A stretch of 64,000 bases of DNA from Amoebidium appalachense (GCA_963693365.1 CAVNZM010000003.1:5146001-5210000), one strand, 5' to 3'. Counted from the first letter of the stretch, positions 31,889 to 44,816 are shown. Numbers and translations are program-made. The notes: generated by a model from the sequence alone, not told the origin.

Positions 31889-32390
31889 ACCTCCTTGCGG
31901 GTTCCTTGCAGACAATAACACGTTTTTTCGTCCTACTTAGCATTCCTTTGCAGTTGACCAACCCTTCCATCCTTTTCTGACAGTTTTCTACGGGTGATAA
32001 CAATTCGAAAGAACATACATGCCAGAATGTGAACCGTGGACGGAGCTAGGCAATGTGTCATCTGTGAGCCTTCTGTGGCTTCTAGCATGACACGCGCACA
32101 TTCTTTTCAGAAAATCAAGTTGAAGGGAACCGTGACTCGATTGTACAAAACCCCTCACAGATCTTAAAAGCGTGTGTCAAACAGCTGTTCCTTTGTTCAG
32201 AGTAAGACGAACGAATATTGGGATACAGTAGTAAAGTATTGTAATAGTTTTTTGATCAACTTGGCAAAGTACCTTGTGCATTACTCTGCCCTTACACCTT
32301 AACCCTTTTTTAATTGAAAGCCACATTATAATTTTTCCACGTTGCACTTCTTTTCAACTTCTACCAAAGACAAAACTCGACAACATTGCC

Positions 32391-33264
32391 ATGTGTGTTA
32401 AGTAAAACTTTGAAAACGAATGTCACTTCTTTTTTTCCTTTCTTCAGGACCTGCACATGTTCGTCTACACACGACGACACTCTTCAACCGGGGTGGTCTC
32501 TTCATCAGCAACGAAAGAAAGCAACTGCTAATGACATATACAAGGTAGCAGCCCTGTCTTCTCCTTTTCTCCTTCCTCTTTTTCGTTTTGTCTACTTCCG
32601 CAAAAGTTTTCAAAATTTAGTGCGAAAAAGATGAGGGGTTGGGGTGGGTGCCAATAACTTTTTTCTGTTGAACTTGCTTCTGAGATTTTCAGCATATGCT
32701 GTATTTTTCTTGCTCTACGTGCTCTCTCCTCTAGACTTCATTGCCCTTCCATCTATATCATACATACTTGTACTTTTTTTTTTGCCCCACATCACGCACA
32801 TGAACCGTTTTGCGCAAAATCGAAAAACCCACGAGCCTTTTTTTTTTTCTTTTTTTTTTTTTTTTTTCCCGAAACAAAAGAATCACCAGCTTGTATGTAA
32901 CCTGTGTGAAGGGTTGTTTGTTTTTGTTTGGCAGTTTTGCTTGGCGAGCAGAAGCGGTAACGAAAAGGAAAAGTGTAAATCTCAGATGATACCGGAAATT
33001 TAATGGGTACAAAAGCAAGCCCTTTTATCTCCTCTGTCTGACTCCCTGATTTGCACAAGGATTTTGTGTGTTGTTACTCATGATATTCTATGACCGATGT
33101 ATGCACGCATCAACGTGCCCGTGTGTGCACGCACACACACACTCTCTCGTTCTCATACACATAAAGCACACTCGCAAACGCAAGTACCACGTGCTCACAC
33201 ACACACAGGCACACCGCACACACACACACACACAGACAAACTGACAAACACACACGCGCACACG

Positions 33265-33317
<53 letters not shown>

Positions 33318-33419
33318 ACACACACAAGGAGACAGAGGTATTGCGTGTGTGTTTCAACGGTCTGTGCGCCTGTATAACAGAGGGGGGGGGGGGGGAAGAG
33401 GGGGGGGGGGGGGGAGGGC

Positions 33420-33489
<70 letters not shown>

Positions 33490-35261
33490 GGGAGGGAGGG
33501 AGGGAGGGAGGGAGGGTGCGCTGGGGAGAGCTAGAGAGATAGAGGGAGAAAGGGAGAGAGGGAAAGAGGGGGAGCGGAAGGAAGAGCAGGGGACTCCGAG
33601 GAGGGAGGAAGGGAGGGTATGTGTGTGTGTGTGTGGGTGTGTAGGTGTATGGGGGGGAGGGGGGAGGAGGGAGAAGAGAAGGAGAATTAAAGGGGGGGAG
33701 GGGAAGGGGGGGGGGGGGGGGGGGGGAAGGGAGGGAGAATTTGTGTGTTTGTGTGTGCGTGCGCGTGTATGTGCGATACACCTACCCATTTTCATTCACT
33801 GACAATGTCCCCTCCCCCCCCCCCCCCCCCTTCCCCCCTCTACCCTCTTTCCCCCTGTTTCTACAGGGCGCATACGTGAATTTTTTACAAATCGTCATGT
33901 TGTTCTTCAGATGCCCATTGTGGTCTTCGGGCCCCGGGCCCATCGGGCGAATCCCTGGCAAGCACCAAAATCGGATTATCCCAACAAATATACCGGAATC
34001 TGCTACATCTCCACTGCAGAACACCTCGAGTTTCTCAACAAGTATACCGGCATTTAAGTCCCTATGCACGTTGAAAAGCAAAAGCAACACGTCAAATCAG
34101 GTAAAAAAGCGACGCTCCCGATTGGGCCATCCACCCACCCGCCCAGGGATGGCGCAAATTCAAAATTTCGTATCGGAGGCGACAGTATTGTACCGTACAG
34201 AATCCCTTCTCCTGATACTAGATCAAGACGAGGGCCGGGAGGAATATTACCGTTTTTTGCGCCGGGAATACAACGAAGAGATTTTCCTTTTCTGGCAGTC
34301 GGTCGACACCATGCACCAGGCGCACTCCCCTAACCAGCTCATCCGATTGGCTCGCTTGTGTTTTGAACGTTTTCTTCGCCCGGGCGCCGAGATGGAATTA
34401 AACCCAGCCCTCGTGGTTCACCATCTCCAACATATACGACAACTCCCAATACTCGCGCCGGAAAACGCACGGACGGACGATTCCGATTGGTCTGCGGAGG
34501 AGGTGGAAGAGATGAAAACAGCCTTGTTTGGTGCACAGAGCGACGTGCTCGATATCATGTCAGTCGACATTCTCCCCCGCTTTGTCCGCTCGTCGTGTTT
34601 TGCCACGTTCGTCCGACGGGTTTCCGGTTCCGGTTCGTGGTGTTCCGCCTTGGGACACCACAGCTTCTCGGAATTCACCAATCAGAATTCATCGGCGACG
34701 TCTTCGGATTCAACGATTGGTAGTTGGATGCGAAGCAGCAAAAGCAGCCCCGCATTCCCCGGCCTCCCCTCCCACCGCCTTCCCCCCTGCGCGTGGTTGC
34801 AACTTCTCGTGGGGGTGAGCGATGTGTTCCCATTTCCTTTTTTGGTTATTGAGAACACCACGGATCGTCCAATCGAAGCGCGCGAACAGTCATGCAGCCA
34901 ATCGTTTTGCGACACCGATTTCCCCATCATTTTCAGCAACGAGGCGTTTTCCGAATGGCAAAAATCCGGTGATTTCCAACCCTGGCAGTCGGTTCTGTCG
35001 TTATGGGGTGTTGGCGAGTCGCAGACGAGGAAGCGGGTGTCGAGTTGTCTGCAAGCAGGGTGTGAAACTACGGAAATTGTGTCGAAACCTCGGGAAAATG
35101 GAAATTCCGGTGAATATGCCATGATTCTCAGGCCGGTGTTTGTTGGGAAAGCGTGTCCGTTTTACGTGGGTTTTGTGTTCGAAACGAAGGGAAGACACGC
35201 TGTGTACCTGGCCGGCCTGGAGACACTTATGGGGCATCTACCAATGGCGTTGCTTGTTTAA
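32391..35261 (+). CDS. RGS-domain protein with a C-terminal PAS/LOV-like domain
   Basis: RGS domains accelerate GTP hydrolysis by G-alpha subunits (family knowledge). Proposed exons 32391-32401, 32448-32544 and 33867-35261 keep phase (2, then 0) and give 500 aa. The first two exons are uncertain, and translation could instead start at the in-frame ATG at 34149. The RGS domain spans about residues 149-285: EESLL-like start [19 protein letters not shown], then [23 protein letters not shown], and the closing [18 protein letters not shown]. Residues ~365-475 match the PAS/LOV fold in order: [15 protein letters not shown], an [10 protein letters not shown] strand and FYVGFVFE. The LOV signature GXNCRFLQG aligns with SVLSLWG, so the flavin-adduct Cys is replaced by Val, and the FIGVQ Gln by Val. 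RGS-LOV proteins are known from fungi. This looks like a non-photochemical relative. Confidence 0.85.
33264..33515. repeat. (CA)n, G-run and (GA)n tracts in the RGS gene intron
   Basis: A CA run (33264-33326) is followed by G runs near 33381-33415 and about 30 GA units plus GGGA repeats to 33515. All lie in the proposed intron 2. Confidence 0.9.
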
Positions 35262-36273
35262 ACTTTTAACGTAAGTTTTAATATGCTTTTTAAGTGCTGT
35301 ACCTGTAAATATAGAACAACTATATATGGTTCAGTAACACACACATATGGTGTTAATCCCATACATTATGTGTGACTGAACACTTTTTGCGACAGTTTTT
35401 CTCCTCAGAAACGCAGCACGTGTTTTTGTGTTTCATTCCGTAATTTCTGTAAATATTTCCGGTTACACGTGTCTGTATGTTACGCGCGCCAGTCTGTGAA
35501 TACTGGTTTTTTTCCCGATGAGACTGACGTGGTTTTTATCATTTGTGCAAAAAAATCACACATAACCCAACATTTTCTCAAAACATAGTGATTGAAACCC
35601 GTTTCCACTCGTGTTTGTCTGGGGATGTCCTTTGATGAATTGACTGCTTGTGTTAATCACCATTCATTTTTCATTACAAGGTATTTTCCCGGCAGAATTA
35701 ATATATATATGCGCGAAAGTTACTATGAATTTTTGCTATGGAAGAAAGAAAGCAATACACAATTTCTTGATGTGGCGTTTATGCCTTAAACTTCTGGCTC
35801 TTAGCAAAGTTTCCGGTAAATTGTCCAATGATTATGCCCATATTATCTGTAGGCCAATCGAGCCGATCTCTATTCAATCTATTCAGTACAACATGATTAA
35901 TAGAAGAAAACCATGAAAACCTGAGCCTTCATCCACTACAAACCATCAATGCCCCTCCCTCCCTCCCTCCCCTCCCTCCCCCCCCCCCCCCTTCTTTATA
36001 TATTCATATCCCCCCCCCTCCCCCCCCCCCAATCACCACCACCACCCACTCCCTAGTCCCACCCCTTTCTCCTTTCTGTCCTTCCCCTCCTGCACCGCCC
36101 ACTTTCCGGATCCCTTCACACTTCTTTTTGCTACCCCGTAAACCCCCCTCAACTCTCTTACCCCATATCATATCATGATGCCCCTCTTATCTTTCTCTCG
36201 TTCTCCCCTCTCACCTTCCCCCCTCCCCCCCCCTTCTCTTTCCCTCTCTGTGTCTCTTTCTCTCTGTCTCTTC

Positions 36274-36311
<38 letters not shown>

Positions 36312-37181
36312 ATCCTCCCCATTTTTTTCTGAGGCCTACCCAAGTCCCCACCTTCCCGAACACTTTCCCGATCTCTCTTACTCACCACCTATCCCATTCC
36401 CCCAAACCCCAACCCGGGCCAGTTATGTGATCACACCCGTCCCTATTTAGCCCCAAGAATCATACTTAGTCAGTATTCATTGTCTCCTGGACCACTCCAG
36501 CCCCACACCGTTTGTCCCATGATTCGGATCCAGCCCTCCTTCCCCACCTTTCCCCCCCTTCCTGCCCTGCCCCCCCCCCCCCCCCCCCTCCCCCTCTCCC
36601 CCCTCCCCCCCCCCCCCCCCCCCCCTCCCCCCCCCCCCCGGGAATCCCGTCGCCGCTGCCGCCACTGCCCTTCTTCGCCGTTCCCTCCCGTCCAATCCCC
36701 TCTCTGTTTCTTCAGTCGTTCCCCTGCATATCCAATTTTGGTCATCTCACCCCCGCATGTCACCTAGCCTCCTTCAACTCACCCCCCCCCCCCTCCCCCC
36801 CCCCCCCCCTCTCTCCCCACCCTCTCTCTTCCCTCCCCCCCCCCCCCCCCTCCCCCTTTGCCGATTTGACTTTAAATTTGCTGTTGTTCTCAAATCTGCT
36901 AGCCTCAAAAGGAATTAATGGGGGATCAATTTCGATTCTGGTTTTTGCTCAAGCGATCACAGCAACCTGTGCAATCCAGATGTATTTGTATAAGATGTAT
37001 CTGGTTGTAAAAGGCACAGAAAGAATGTAAGTTATGAGATATGTGTGGCTTATTCCACACACACACACCACAAGCACGCGCTCACACGTACACACACACA
37101 TACACGTACACACAAACGTGCACGTCACACACACACACACCGTCACACACACACACACACACCGTCACACACACACGCACA

Positions 37182-37255
<74 letters not shown>

Positions 37256-37553
37256 CTCGCATGGAAACATGCTTATATCATCATGTCACTGAGTATAAGA
37301 ACACACGTACATACACACATGCACATGCATAACACGCAGGCACACCATGGGCCACATGTGTGCCGACACATACACACAAAAAAATACGCTCACAGTAACA
37401 CACAAATGATACAGGACTGCTGAAAACTGCATACATTTACACACGCACCGTCGAAGTGCACTCTCTGTCTTTTTTTGCTGCCCACTCCCAGTTACTATGC
37501 CCCTAGACCCTAAGGCCCCTATCTAAAGACGCCTGTATGGAATATACCCCCCC

Positions 37554-37586
<33 letters not shown>

Positions 37587-38267
37587 TTATTTCTCCCATC
37601 CCTCACCCACTTTCCCCCCGATTCTCAACCATCCTTTTTTTCTGTTCTACACCCCCGCCCCACCACCACCACCGCCGCCGCCACCAACACCACCTTTCTA
37701 CACACTCTCTCCTTTTCTCCATCTCTCCCTCTTCTGCCCTTTCTCTTTCTCTCTCTCGGGTCCCCCCCCCTCCCCCCCTCTCTCCAGCCCCAACCCCCCC
37801 CCCCGTCCCCAATCCTTCTATTAATCCCCAAATATGTTTAAATATTTTCCCCTCTTCCTCTCCCACAACCATCCCACCCCTCCCGGTAACCGACACCCAT
37901 TAGCACCCCCTCCCCCTCTTCCCCCCTCCCCCCCCCTCCCCCCTCCCCCCCCTTTTCCTTTCCTCCCCCCCCTCCCCCCCCCCCCCTTCTCCCCCCGGCC
38001 ACCCGCTAAGTCATCCTTTTTTTTTCCATGCAGCCCATATGATTCCCTCCCATGCCATCCCACTCCCCAACCATCTTTTTCTCACAACCGCCTTTTCTCC
38101 CTTTTATATTAATATTTTTATCACCCATTTGAGACCCAAAGATATCGCCAGGCTATCATGTCTTCCATTTGAATCTGCCAACACCCTTAGGCAGGTTGAT
38201 AAACCTATATCAGAGTCTCAATATAACTATACATTCTTACTAACGGTAAGTATAAGTTTTCTCCCAG
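35262..38267. other. C-rich intergenic region
   Basis: After the RGS stop there are about 650 nt of ordinary DNA. From 35950 onward the plus strand is dominated by poly-C and CT tracts, with a CA run at 37183-37252. A strong donor, ACG|GTAAGT-like at 38246, ends a short open stretch (38150-38245, ISESQYNYTFLLT) that could be an exon of an unrecognised gene. This is not certain. Confidence 0.4.
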
Positions 38268-38649
38268 CCTATGAGGACCCAACCACATCGGCAGAGTCAA
38301 CTTGCAAAAGGCAGGATTGTTCTGCAAAAGCAGAATCACTCTGCTTTTAGCAGAATTATTCTGCTTTAAGCAAAATTATTTATTCCGCAAAAAGCAGACT
38401 GCTTTCAACAACAGAATAATTCTGCTTTTAGCAGAGAATGGTTCTGCTTTTTGCAGATTGATTCTGATTTTAGCAGATTGATCCTGCTTTTGCAGAATAA
38501 TTTTCCTTTTAGCAGAATGATTCTGCTTTTTGCAGAAAACTTATGCTTTTGCAGAATAATTCTACGCTCTACAGAATAATTCTGCTTTTTGCAGAATAAT
38601 TCTTCTCGGAGCAAGTTGACTCAGCCGATGTGGTTGGGCCCTCCTATGG
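38268..38649. mobile_element. Foldback/MITE-like element with terminal inverted repeats
   Basis: The left end (38268-38305, CCCAACCACATCGGCAGAGT) is the near-perfect reverse complement of the right end (38611-38649, CAGCCGATGTGGTTGGGCCC). The interior is an array of imperfect palindromic units built on GCAGAATAATTCTGC and CTTTTAGCAGAATGATTCTG. There is no coding sequence. It resembles a non-autonomous foldback DNA transposon. No clear target-site duplication is visible. Confidence 0.8.
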
Positions 38650-39617
38650 TCCTCAGCTCTCCGAGTCCTTCCCTTGAACTCTCCCTCCACCTCCCTCCCG
38701 CCAACCCCCTTTTACCCCTATGCTCTCCCCCCCTCCCCCGAAACACACACACACGCACACACACACACACACACACACACCCCTACACACACACAATCAC
38801 ATCCACACTTACACACACACACACTTTCTTGTGCAACACAAATGCCTCCTCCTCCTATTAGCCCCCCCCCCCCCCCCCCCCCCCCCCCCTTGCCTACCTT
38901 CCCCTTCCTTCCCTTTCAGAGTCCACCCACCCCTTCCACCTTCACCGTCATCCCCTTCACCATGGCCACCCTCCTTTCCTTTGTATTCTAAAAAAATCAA
39001 CTTTTTTCCTCCTCTATCCAGGCAGTCATTTTCCGCACTCCTATCAACTCACCCCCCCGACCACACAACAAATCCATCCCCCCTCCCCTCCCCCCCCCCC
39101 CTTTTCTCCCTCTCCGCCCCTGCACCTCCCCACACACAACACCTCCTCCCCACCCTCAACCCCCCTCCCCCCCCCCCCTCCCCCCCTCCCCCCCCCCCTC
39201 CCCTCCTCCCCCCCCCTCCCTCCCCCCCCCCTCCTCCCCAATACTTTCATCAAAAATAAATCCAACAACAACACCCACAACCACAATAATAGCGAGTCAT
39301 TATTAATATCACAATGTCATTATGATACTGCAAATGATGAGTACTATGTGATAATACTATATGTTGTTTCTCAAATATTAAAGGGCGCATCTTTAAGGGA
39401 AATGGGGGGACGGGCCAGACCCGAAAGCGTTTCACGGTATGTGATTGACGTGATGTGCATCAAACAGTATTCTGACCCTGACCCGAAAGGGCATATAAAT
39501 CGGCCTTAAAGATGCATTATTTACGAACAACCGCAATGAAACATAGTACTACTACAAGTAATAACTCCAATGCCATAAAAAGAGTAATACCAAGATTAAC
39601 ATTACTAAACAATGCAG
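38650..39617. other. C-rich spacer with a promoter-like motif
   Basis: C runs, a CA run (38751-38780) and a CT-rich block extend to 39240. GCATATAAATCGG at about 39490 is TATA-like and lies ~130 nt upstream of the CAP fragment. No exon is supported. Confidence 0.4.
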
Positions 39618-39890
39618 GCCTCAAGCACCTATTCTGGCTGTAGCAGCATGGCTGGTTACTACACGCAAGCTATGTGGGCAAAAACAATGCGTGTGGGGTG
39701 TGGTTACAACGCAAAACCAAAAATCCACTGTGTGCAACTACTATTCCACCGGAAATATCCAGGCCTAGGGAAATTGATATGTGGCAAATTACGGACCCCT
39801 CCTGTCGCGATTGTGCAAGTTTCTGGGGGGATGCAACAACTTGCACTGACGATGGGCTCTGCTTCGATGGATCCGTAGCTGATGGTGAAA
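39618..39890 (+). pseudogene. Frameshifted CAP-superfamily (SCP/PR-1-like) exon
   Basis: An acceptor (CAATGCAG) precedes sequence encoding the C-terminal half of a CAP domain. It reads AGYYTQAMWAKTMRVGCGYN in one frame. The expected CNYYSTGNIQA motif then follows in the +1 frame (39724-39765), and a Cys-rich tail (DPSCRDCASFW, TTCTDDGLC) in the next +1 frame. Two single-base insertions would explain this, the first in the A5 run at 39719-39723. CAP proteins are secreted and often bind sterols or lipids. The N-terminal half of the domain was not found upstream. It may be a decayed gene or carry homopolymer sequencing errors. Confidence 0.65.
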
Positions 39891-40228
39891 AATCCCCCCT
39901 CCCCCCCCCGCCCCCTCTACAACCTCCGGCCCCTCCCCTTTCCCCCCAGTTTCAAGCTATTCGATATTGGAAATGTAATAATTATGATCTTTACTAAACA
40001 CGGCTCACCAGCATTTCTGTTATTGCTAACGTTACTGTCATGGTCACGGTTTCATCATGAATCTAAGTTACCAAATGAAAGGTTTTAATAATTTTAAATC
40101 TGCATATTGGCACCATGTGTCGTATTTGATGGGGGTTTGCAGTGGTGTTTTCTCTTTTCCTCCAACTACCCCCCCTCCCTCCCTCCCTCCCCCTTCCCCC
40201 TCCCCTCCCCCCCTCCCCCCGGCCCCCC

Positions 40229-41835
40229 CTTGACGATGGGCTCTGCTTCGCATGCATGCCTTTTTTGTGTGGTTTGCAGTCTGCACTGTGTTGTCTTGAA
40301 TGTGTACTCCATACACTGCAGCACATGCTGATCCCCCCCCCCCCCCCCCCTCTCCCCCCCCTCCTCCCCCCCCCACCCCCCCCCCCCCCCTCCTCCCCCC
40401 CCCCCCCCCCCCCCCCCCCCCCACCCTCGTCCCAACCACCCTCCCCCCCATCCCCTTCCCTTTTATGGAAGGTACGAAAAAAAGGGAGACGCCATAAAGA
40501 TAAAACTTGATTTTAAATTCCTCAGAGATCAAATGCCAAACGGGGAAAGACCTATCCACCACTTTTAAATTCATCCGGCTCGCTTATGGTTGGTACCTCA
40601 TAACCATTGGGAGCCCATTTACCCTTCTCCTTTACCGCAAGGCAAAACACGACCCTCCCTCGATCTTCCCCCCTGCTCCCATCGTTCTCACTCCCCTCCC
40701 CCCCCCCCTCCCCACCCCTTCCTACCCCCCCCCCCCCCCCCCCCCCCCCGCAAACCCCCAACCCGCCAACGGTTGTTGCATATCCTGTGTGTACGGTTTG
40801 GAATGTACCCCCCCCCCCCCCCCCTCCCTCCCACCCCAATCCCCCCCCCCCCCTCCCTCCACCCCAATCCCCCCCCCCCCCCTCCCCTCCACCCCAATCC
40901 CCCCCCCCCCCCCCCCCCAAAAAAAAAAAAAAAAAAAAAGTGACGGGGGTATGGAATATGGGGGGGGGTGGGGGTGGGGTGGGGGGGGGGGGAGGGGGGT
41001 TGCTGAAAAATTAATTATCAAGATCAGCAACTCCACCACACTGTCCAACAATCCGCACCCCCGTGCTCATACCATCTATCCTAAATTCCTACAAGAATCA
41101 GCAATTTTCGCCGCCAATCTCTCCTCGATTTCCACAACGAAGAACGCCGTAGGGTCTACGGAGCAAAAACGATGAAACTGGGGTGGGATGAGGGGTTGGA
41201 ATGCCAGGCTCTGAAGGGGGTTTATGCAGCAGTCAGTTGTATGGACCCCCCTCCCCCCATTCCCCTCCCCCCTCCCCCCTCCCCCCCTTGACCACTCAGG
41301 GAAAGTTTCCCCCCCTCCTCCCTCCCACCCCCCCACCCCTCCAAAAAAAAATTACCTTTGTGCATTGTTATTGTGTAAAATTGTGTGACATTACCACCCT
41401 TGGTGCATGCATTGCAAGATTTGCTTTGTGTTGTCTGTCGTGAATCGTTTACGTCATTATCATTAGTGTAAAAGCATTCTGACCACTCCCCCCCCCCCCC
41501 CCTCCCCCCCCCCCCCCCCTCCCCCCCCCCCCCCCCCGCCCGGCTTGAACGGGCAGGTGAAATGGAGCCCTCGGAAAAAAGAATGTGCTCTGCTTACTTT
41601 GCATAATATGTGGTGTTTTCGGTTTTTTCTTTTATCATGTTTGCTGTCCTGTTGTGTGCCGTGCCGATCAGGGTGTGTGGAATTGTAGAACGATCTCTAC
41701 CCTCCACCCTCCCCATTCCCCGGGGCGCAGACACCCACCCACCCATACTAGAAGGCCGTGTGTGCTTGCAAAATGTGTTGTATGAGTATAATGAAAATGT
41801 ATATCCCCCTCCCTCCCCCCCCCCCCCCCCCTCCC

Positions 41836-41870
<35 letters not shown>

Positions 41871-42085
41871 GCCCCCAGTGTACACCTCTTCCTCCCTGTC
41901 CTTGCTGCCCCCCCCCCCTCCCCCTCCCCCTCCCACCCCTATACAAACCCCCCCCCCCCCCCCCCCCTGTCCCCTCCCCCCCCCCCCCCCCCCCCCCCTC
42001 CCCTCTTCATGTGTGCATTGAAATCTGCATTGTGTTGTCCCTCGTGAGTGTTTACACTTCGTACTTTGTAACAAAATTCTAACCC
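40229..42085 (+). repeat. Cluster of partial copies of the dispersed C-tailed repeat
   Basis: Partial plus-strand copies occur at about 40229-40330 (GACGATGGGCTCTGCTTCG), 41405-41490 and 41583-41670. Another at 42010-42080 ends ACTTCGTACTTTGTAACA followed by C-rich DNA. Most are flanked by poly-C. They have diverged from the young copy at 14506. The DNA between them (C-rich, with an A run at 40919-40939) holds no supported exon. Confidence 0.65.
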
Positions 42086-42268
42086 TCCCTCCCCCTCCCA
42101 ACCCCTTCCCTCCCACCCCCACCCCTTCGTCACCCCTTCTCCCATTCCCTTCCCATCCCCCCCTTCTCCTCCTCCTTTCCCCCCCCCCCCTTCCCCCCCC
42201 CCTCCCCCCCTCCCCCCCCCCCCCCCCCCCCCCCCCCTTTCTTTCTTTTCCTTCGGTTTACCAAACAG

Positions 42269-42378
42269 TGAATACTTCCATAGACTGCAAGACCTTTCTA
42301 GAACCCTTCGAGCTGCCCCCTCCACTATGGGTCTATGCCGAGGGATATGTCTATGGGGCATCGGACTATAAATTGCAG
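42269..42378 (+). CDS. Putative internal exon of an unrecognised gene
   Basis: It is bounded by a good acceptor (T-rich tract, CAAACAG) and donor (TTGCAG|GTATGT). It is open from phase 1 to phase 0 and encodes NTSIDCKTFLEPFELPPPLW followed by VYAEGYVYGASDYKLQ. No domain is recognised. It lies between CAP-like exons on the same strand, but the phase does not join directly to the exon at 43875. Confidence 0.45.
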
Positions 42379-43591
42379 GTATGTGTCATACTCTCTTTCC
42401 CCCCCCCCCCCCCCCCCCCCCCGTTTCCCCCTTTTCCTACCCCCCTCCCTCCATCCTCCGCCCCTTCCCAGGAATGTGTGTGTGTGTGTAGGTTGGGAGC
42501 GGGGGGGGGGGGGGGGGTAGTCTTCCATGATATGTGCATTGCTGCAGGGTTACTGTGCAAACACAAGTTATCTCCAAAAACTAATTCTAGTCTCGTACGG
42601 GTATAATTTAAATTCCTAACACTAACCCACACAATCGCCAAGTCGAGTCGCATCCTACATTCCTAACACGGCCCAGACCCGCAGTCATTTACTGGTGTAT
42701 CCTAAAAACCTAACTCTGCACCCACACCCAGGCCCCAAAGTACAACGGATGCTCTCAAAAGAAGTGTTCATGACTAAAAACGGCACAGGATTAAGTAACT
42801 CCCCCCCCCCCCCCCCCCCCCACCTTCCCTCCCCCCCCCCCCCCCCCTCAATCCCCCACCTTTACCACCATCACCACATACAACACAAAAAGAGGCAAAT
42901 TCCACCCCCTTCCACCGGTTTCTAGATCTGGGCCCACGTCATTCAAAACCAAAGTTTAAGACAATACATATGAGCATATCTACACAGATAGGGGCGAATC
43001 ATTGATACAGATAGGCGCATATCTACACGGATAGATGCGGGGATATCTGCACAGCTAGATATAGGCATAATCATACAGGTAAACGGCATATACATGGTAC
43101 CTGATATGCACACGTGCAACTAGCTCAATCCAGTGATTACTATGGAGCTAAATCCATGATATGGTACGAATACTTGCAGGTTTGTTGACAAACCACCTCC
43201 TTCTCTACTCCAAGCACGGATACATTACATGCACACATATCAACTCACACATACCGGCACACACACGGGCGCACCCACGCATACCTATTCGTACGATATA
43301 AGTGCGGTGTCCTAAACTAACCCTTCATCCACCTACTCATTTTTTGTGGCTATCCCTCTCCCCCCATCTCCCCCCCTCCCCCCCCCCCCTCCCCACAACT
43401 CCACCCCCCACCCCCCGAACCCCCGAAACCCCCTTCCCCTTCCCTCCGCCTCCCGCCCCTTCCTCCCTCTCCCCTCATTCCACAAACCCCTTCCTTCAAC
43501 TTTCCGAAGTGCCAACACACATACATACTTTCAGAAACACAACCACACTAGCACACAGTGTATTACACACACACACACACACCCACACACA

Positions 43592-43625
<34 letters not shown>

Positions 43626-43874
43626 AACACACACACACACAAACACACACACACGCAAACACACACACACACGTGTGCAATTACACACACACACACACAC
43701 ACATACCCTCCCTCCCCCCCCCCCCTCCCCCCCTCCCTCCCTCTCTCTATTCTTTTGCACACACACACGCACACACTCCCGCCCACACACACCCCACACC
43801 CATACACATACGCACACCCACACCCACTCACCCCCCTCCCCCCCCTCCCCACACACACACACACACCATATCAG
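42379..43874. other. Spacer or intron with C runs and (CA)n
   Basis: C-rich tracts, GATA-like repeats around 42985-43080 (ACAGATAGG units) and CA/CAAACA repeats at 43560-43705. No coding sequence is supported. Confidence 0.4.
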
Positions 43875-44188
43875 GCACTTGCCTTTCCGAGACACTTCGA
43901 CCCCTGACCCACTATCGCTCAATCATCAACTCCGGAACGAAACTCATCGGTTGCTCTCCGGAGGGTTTTGAAGCAAATGACGGAAGCAGAATCACAGCCA
44001 CAGCGTGTGCATACTCCCCCCCACCTTCCAAAATTGGAAGTATCTCAGATCCAAATTTCCTAGCCATTACCGAATATGGAAAGCCTTGCAGCAAGTGTCC
44101 GGCTGGAACAACGTGTGATCCCTCCCCGTGTGTACATCGTGAATGGGTCGAAGCCCGCGTACTGTGGATGATTTGGGCATGCCCCTAA
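43875..44188 (+). CDS. C-terminal exon of a CAP-superfamily secreted protein
   Basis: After the acceptor CATATCAG the reading frame encodes THYRSIINSGTKLIGCSPEG. This corresponds to the CAP motif HYTQxVWxxTxxxGCG, and ACAYSPPPSKIGS follows where C-N-Y-P-G is expected. A Cys-rich tail comes next (GKPCSKCPAGTTCD), typical of secreted CAP proteins. The Trp of the motif is changed and similarity is weak but ordered. The last ~15 codons and the stop lie inside a copy of the dispersed repeat. The upstream exon is missing or unrecognised. CAP proteins act outside the cell. Confidence 0.6.
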
Positions 44189-44297
44189 CAACGTGTTCTA
44201 TTTCTGATGCATATTCTGGCAAGATTTTGCAGATGATCTGATTTATGTTGTTCATCGTGAATGTGTAACCCCGTATTCTGTAACACATTCTAACCCT
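44141..44297 (+). repeat. Dispersed C-tailed repeat, sense copy fused to the CAP exon
   Basis: It starts GAATGGGTCGAAGCCCGCGT, matches the family through ACTGTGGATGA and ATTCTGTAACACATTCTAAC, and runs into C-rich DNA. It supplies the stop codon of the CAP reading frame. Confidence 0.75.
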
Positions 44298-44780
44298 CCC
44301 AGCCCCCCCTCTCCCCCCTCTGTACCCCCCCCCCCCCTCCCCCCCGCCCTCCCCCCACCCCCCCCCCCCCCCCCCCCCCCCCCTTTCCCCCCCGTCTCCT
44401 CCCCTCCCCCTCCCCCTCCTCCTCCCACTCCAGCCTTATCTTCAAGGCAGGCTGCCTATGGGTAGACAGGGTTGTAGAAATTGATTACGTCATCTCTCAC
44501 CAATTGGCCAATCAGAACCTCTCGTTAAAGTGTAATACCGACTTTGCCAATCGCCACACCTCAACCAAATTAAACTAGGCATTGGTTTATGTTGAACTTG
44601 TATGAAAAAATTACGGTAATGGCACGCCTTGTTTTGTCCTACACCATAAATGTTAAGAGACACCTAGATTTGAGCACACACACTGGAGCAACACATACTA
44701 GACCACACACTAACATGTTACACATCACTTGGTACCTGCATTCAATCATCAAACAAACATATCCCCCCCCCCCCCCCCCC

Positions 44781-44816
<36 letters not shown>

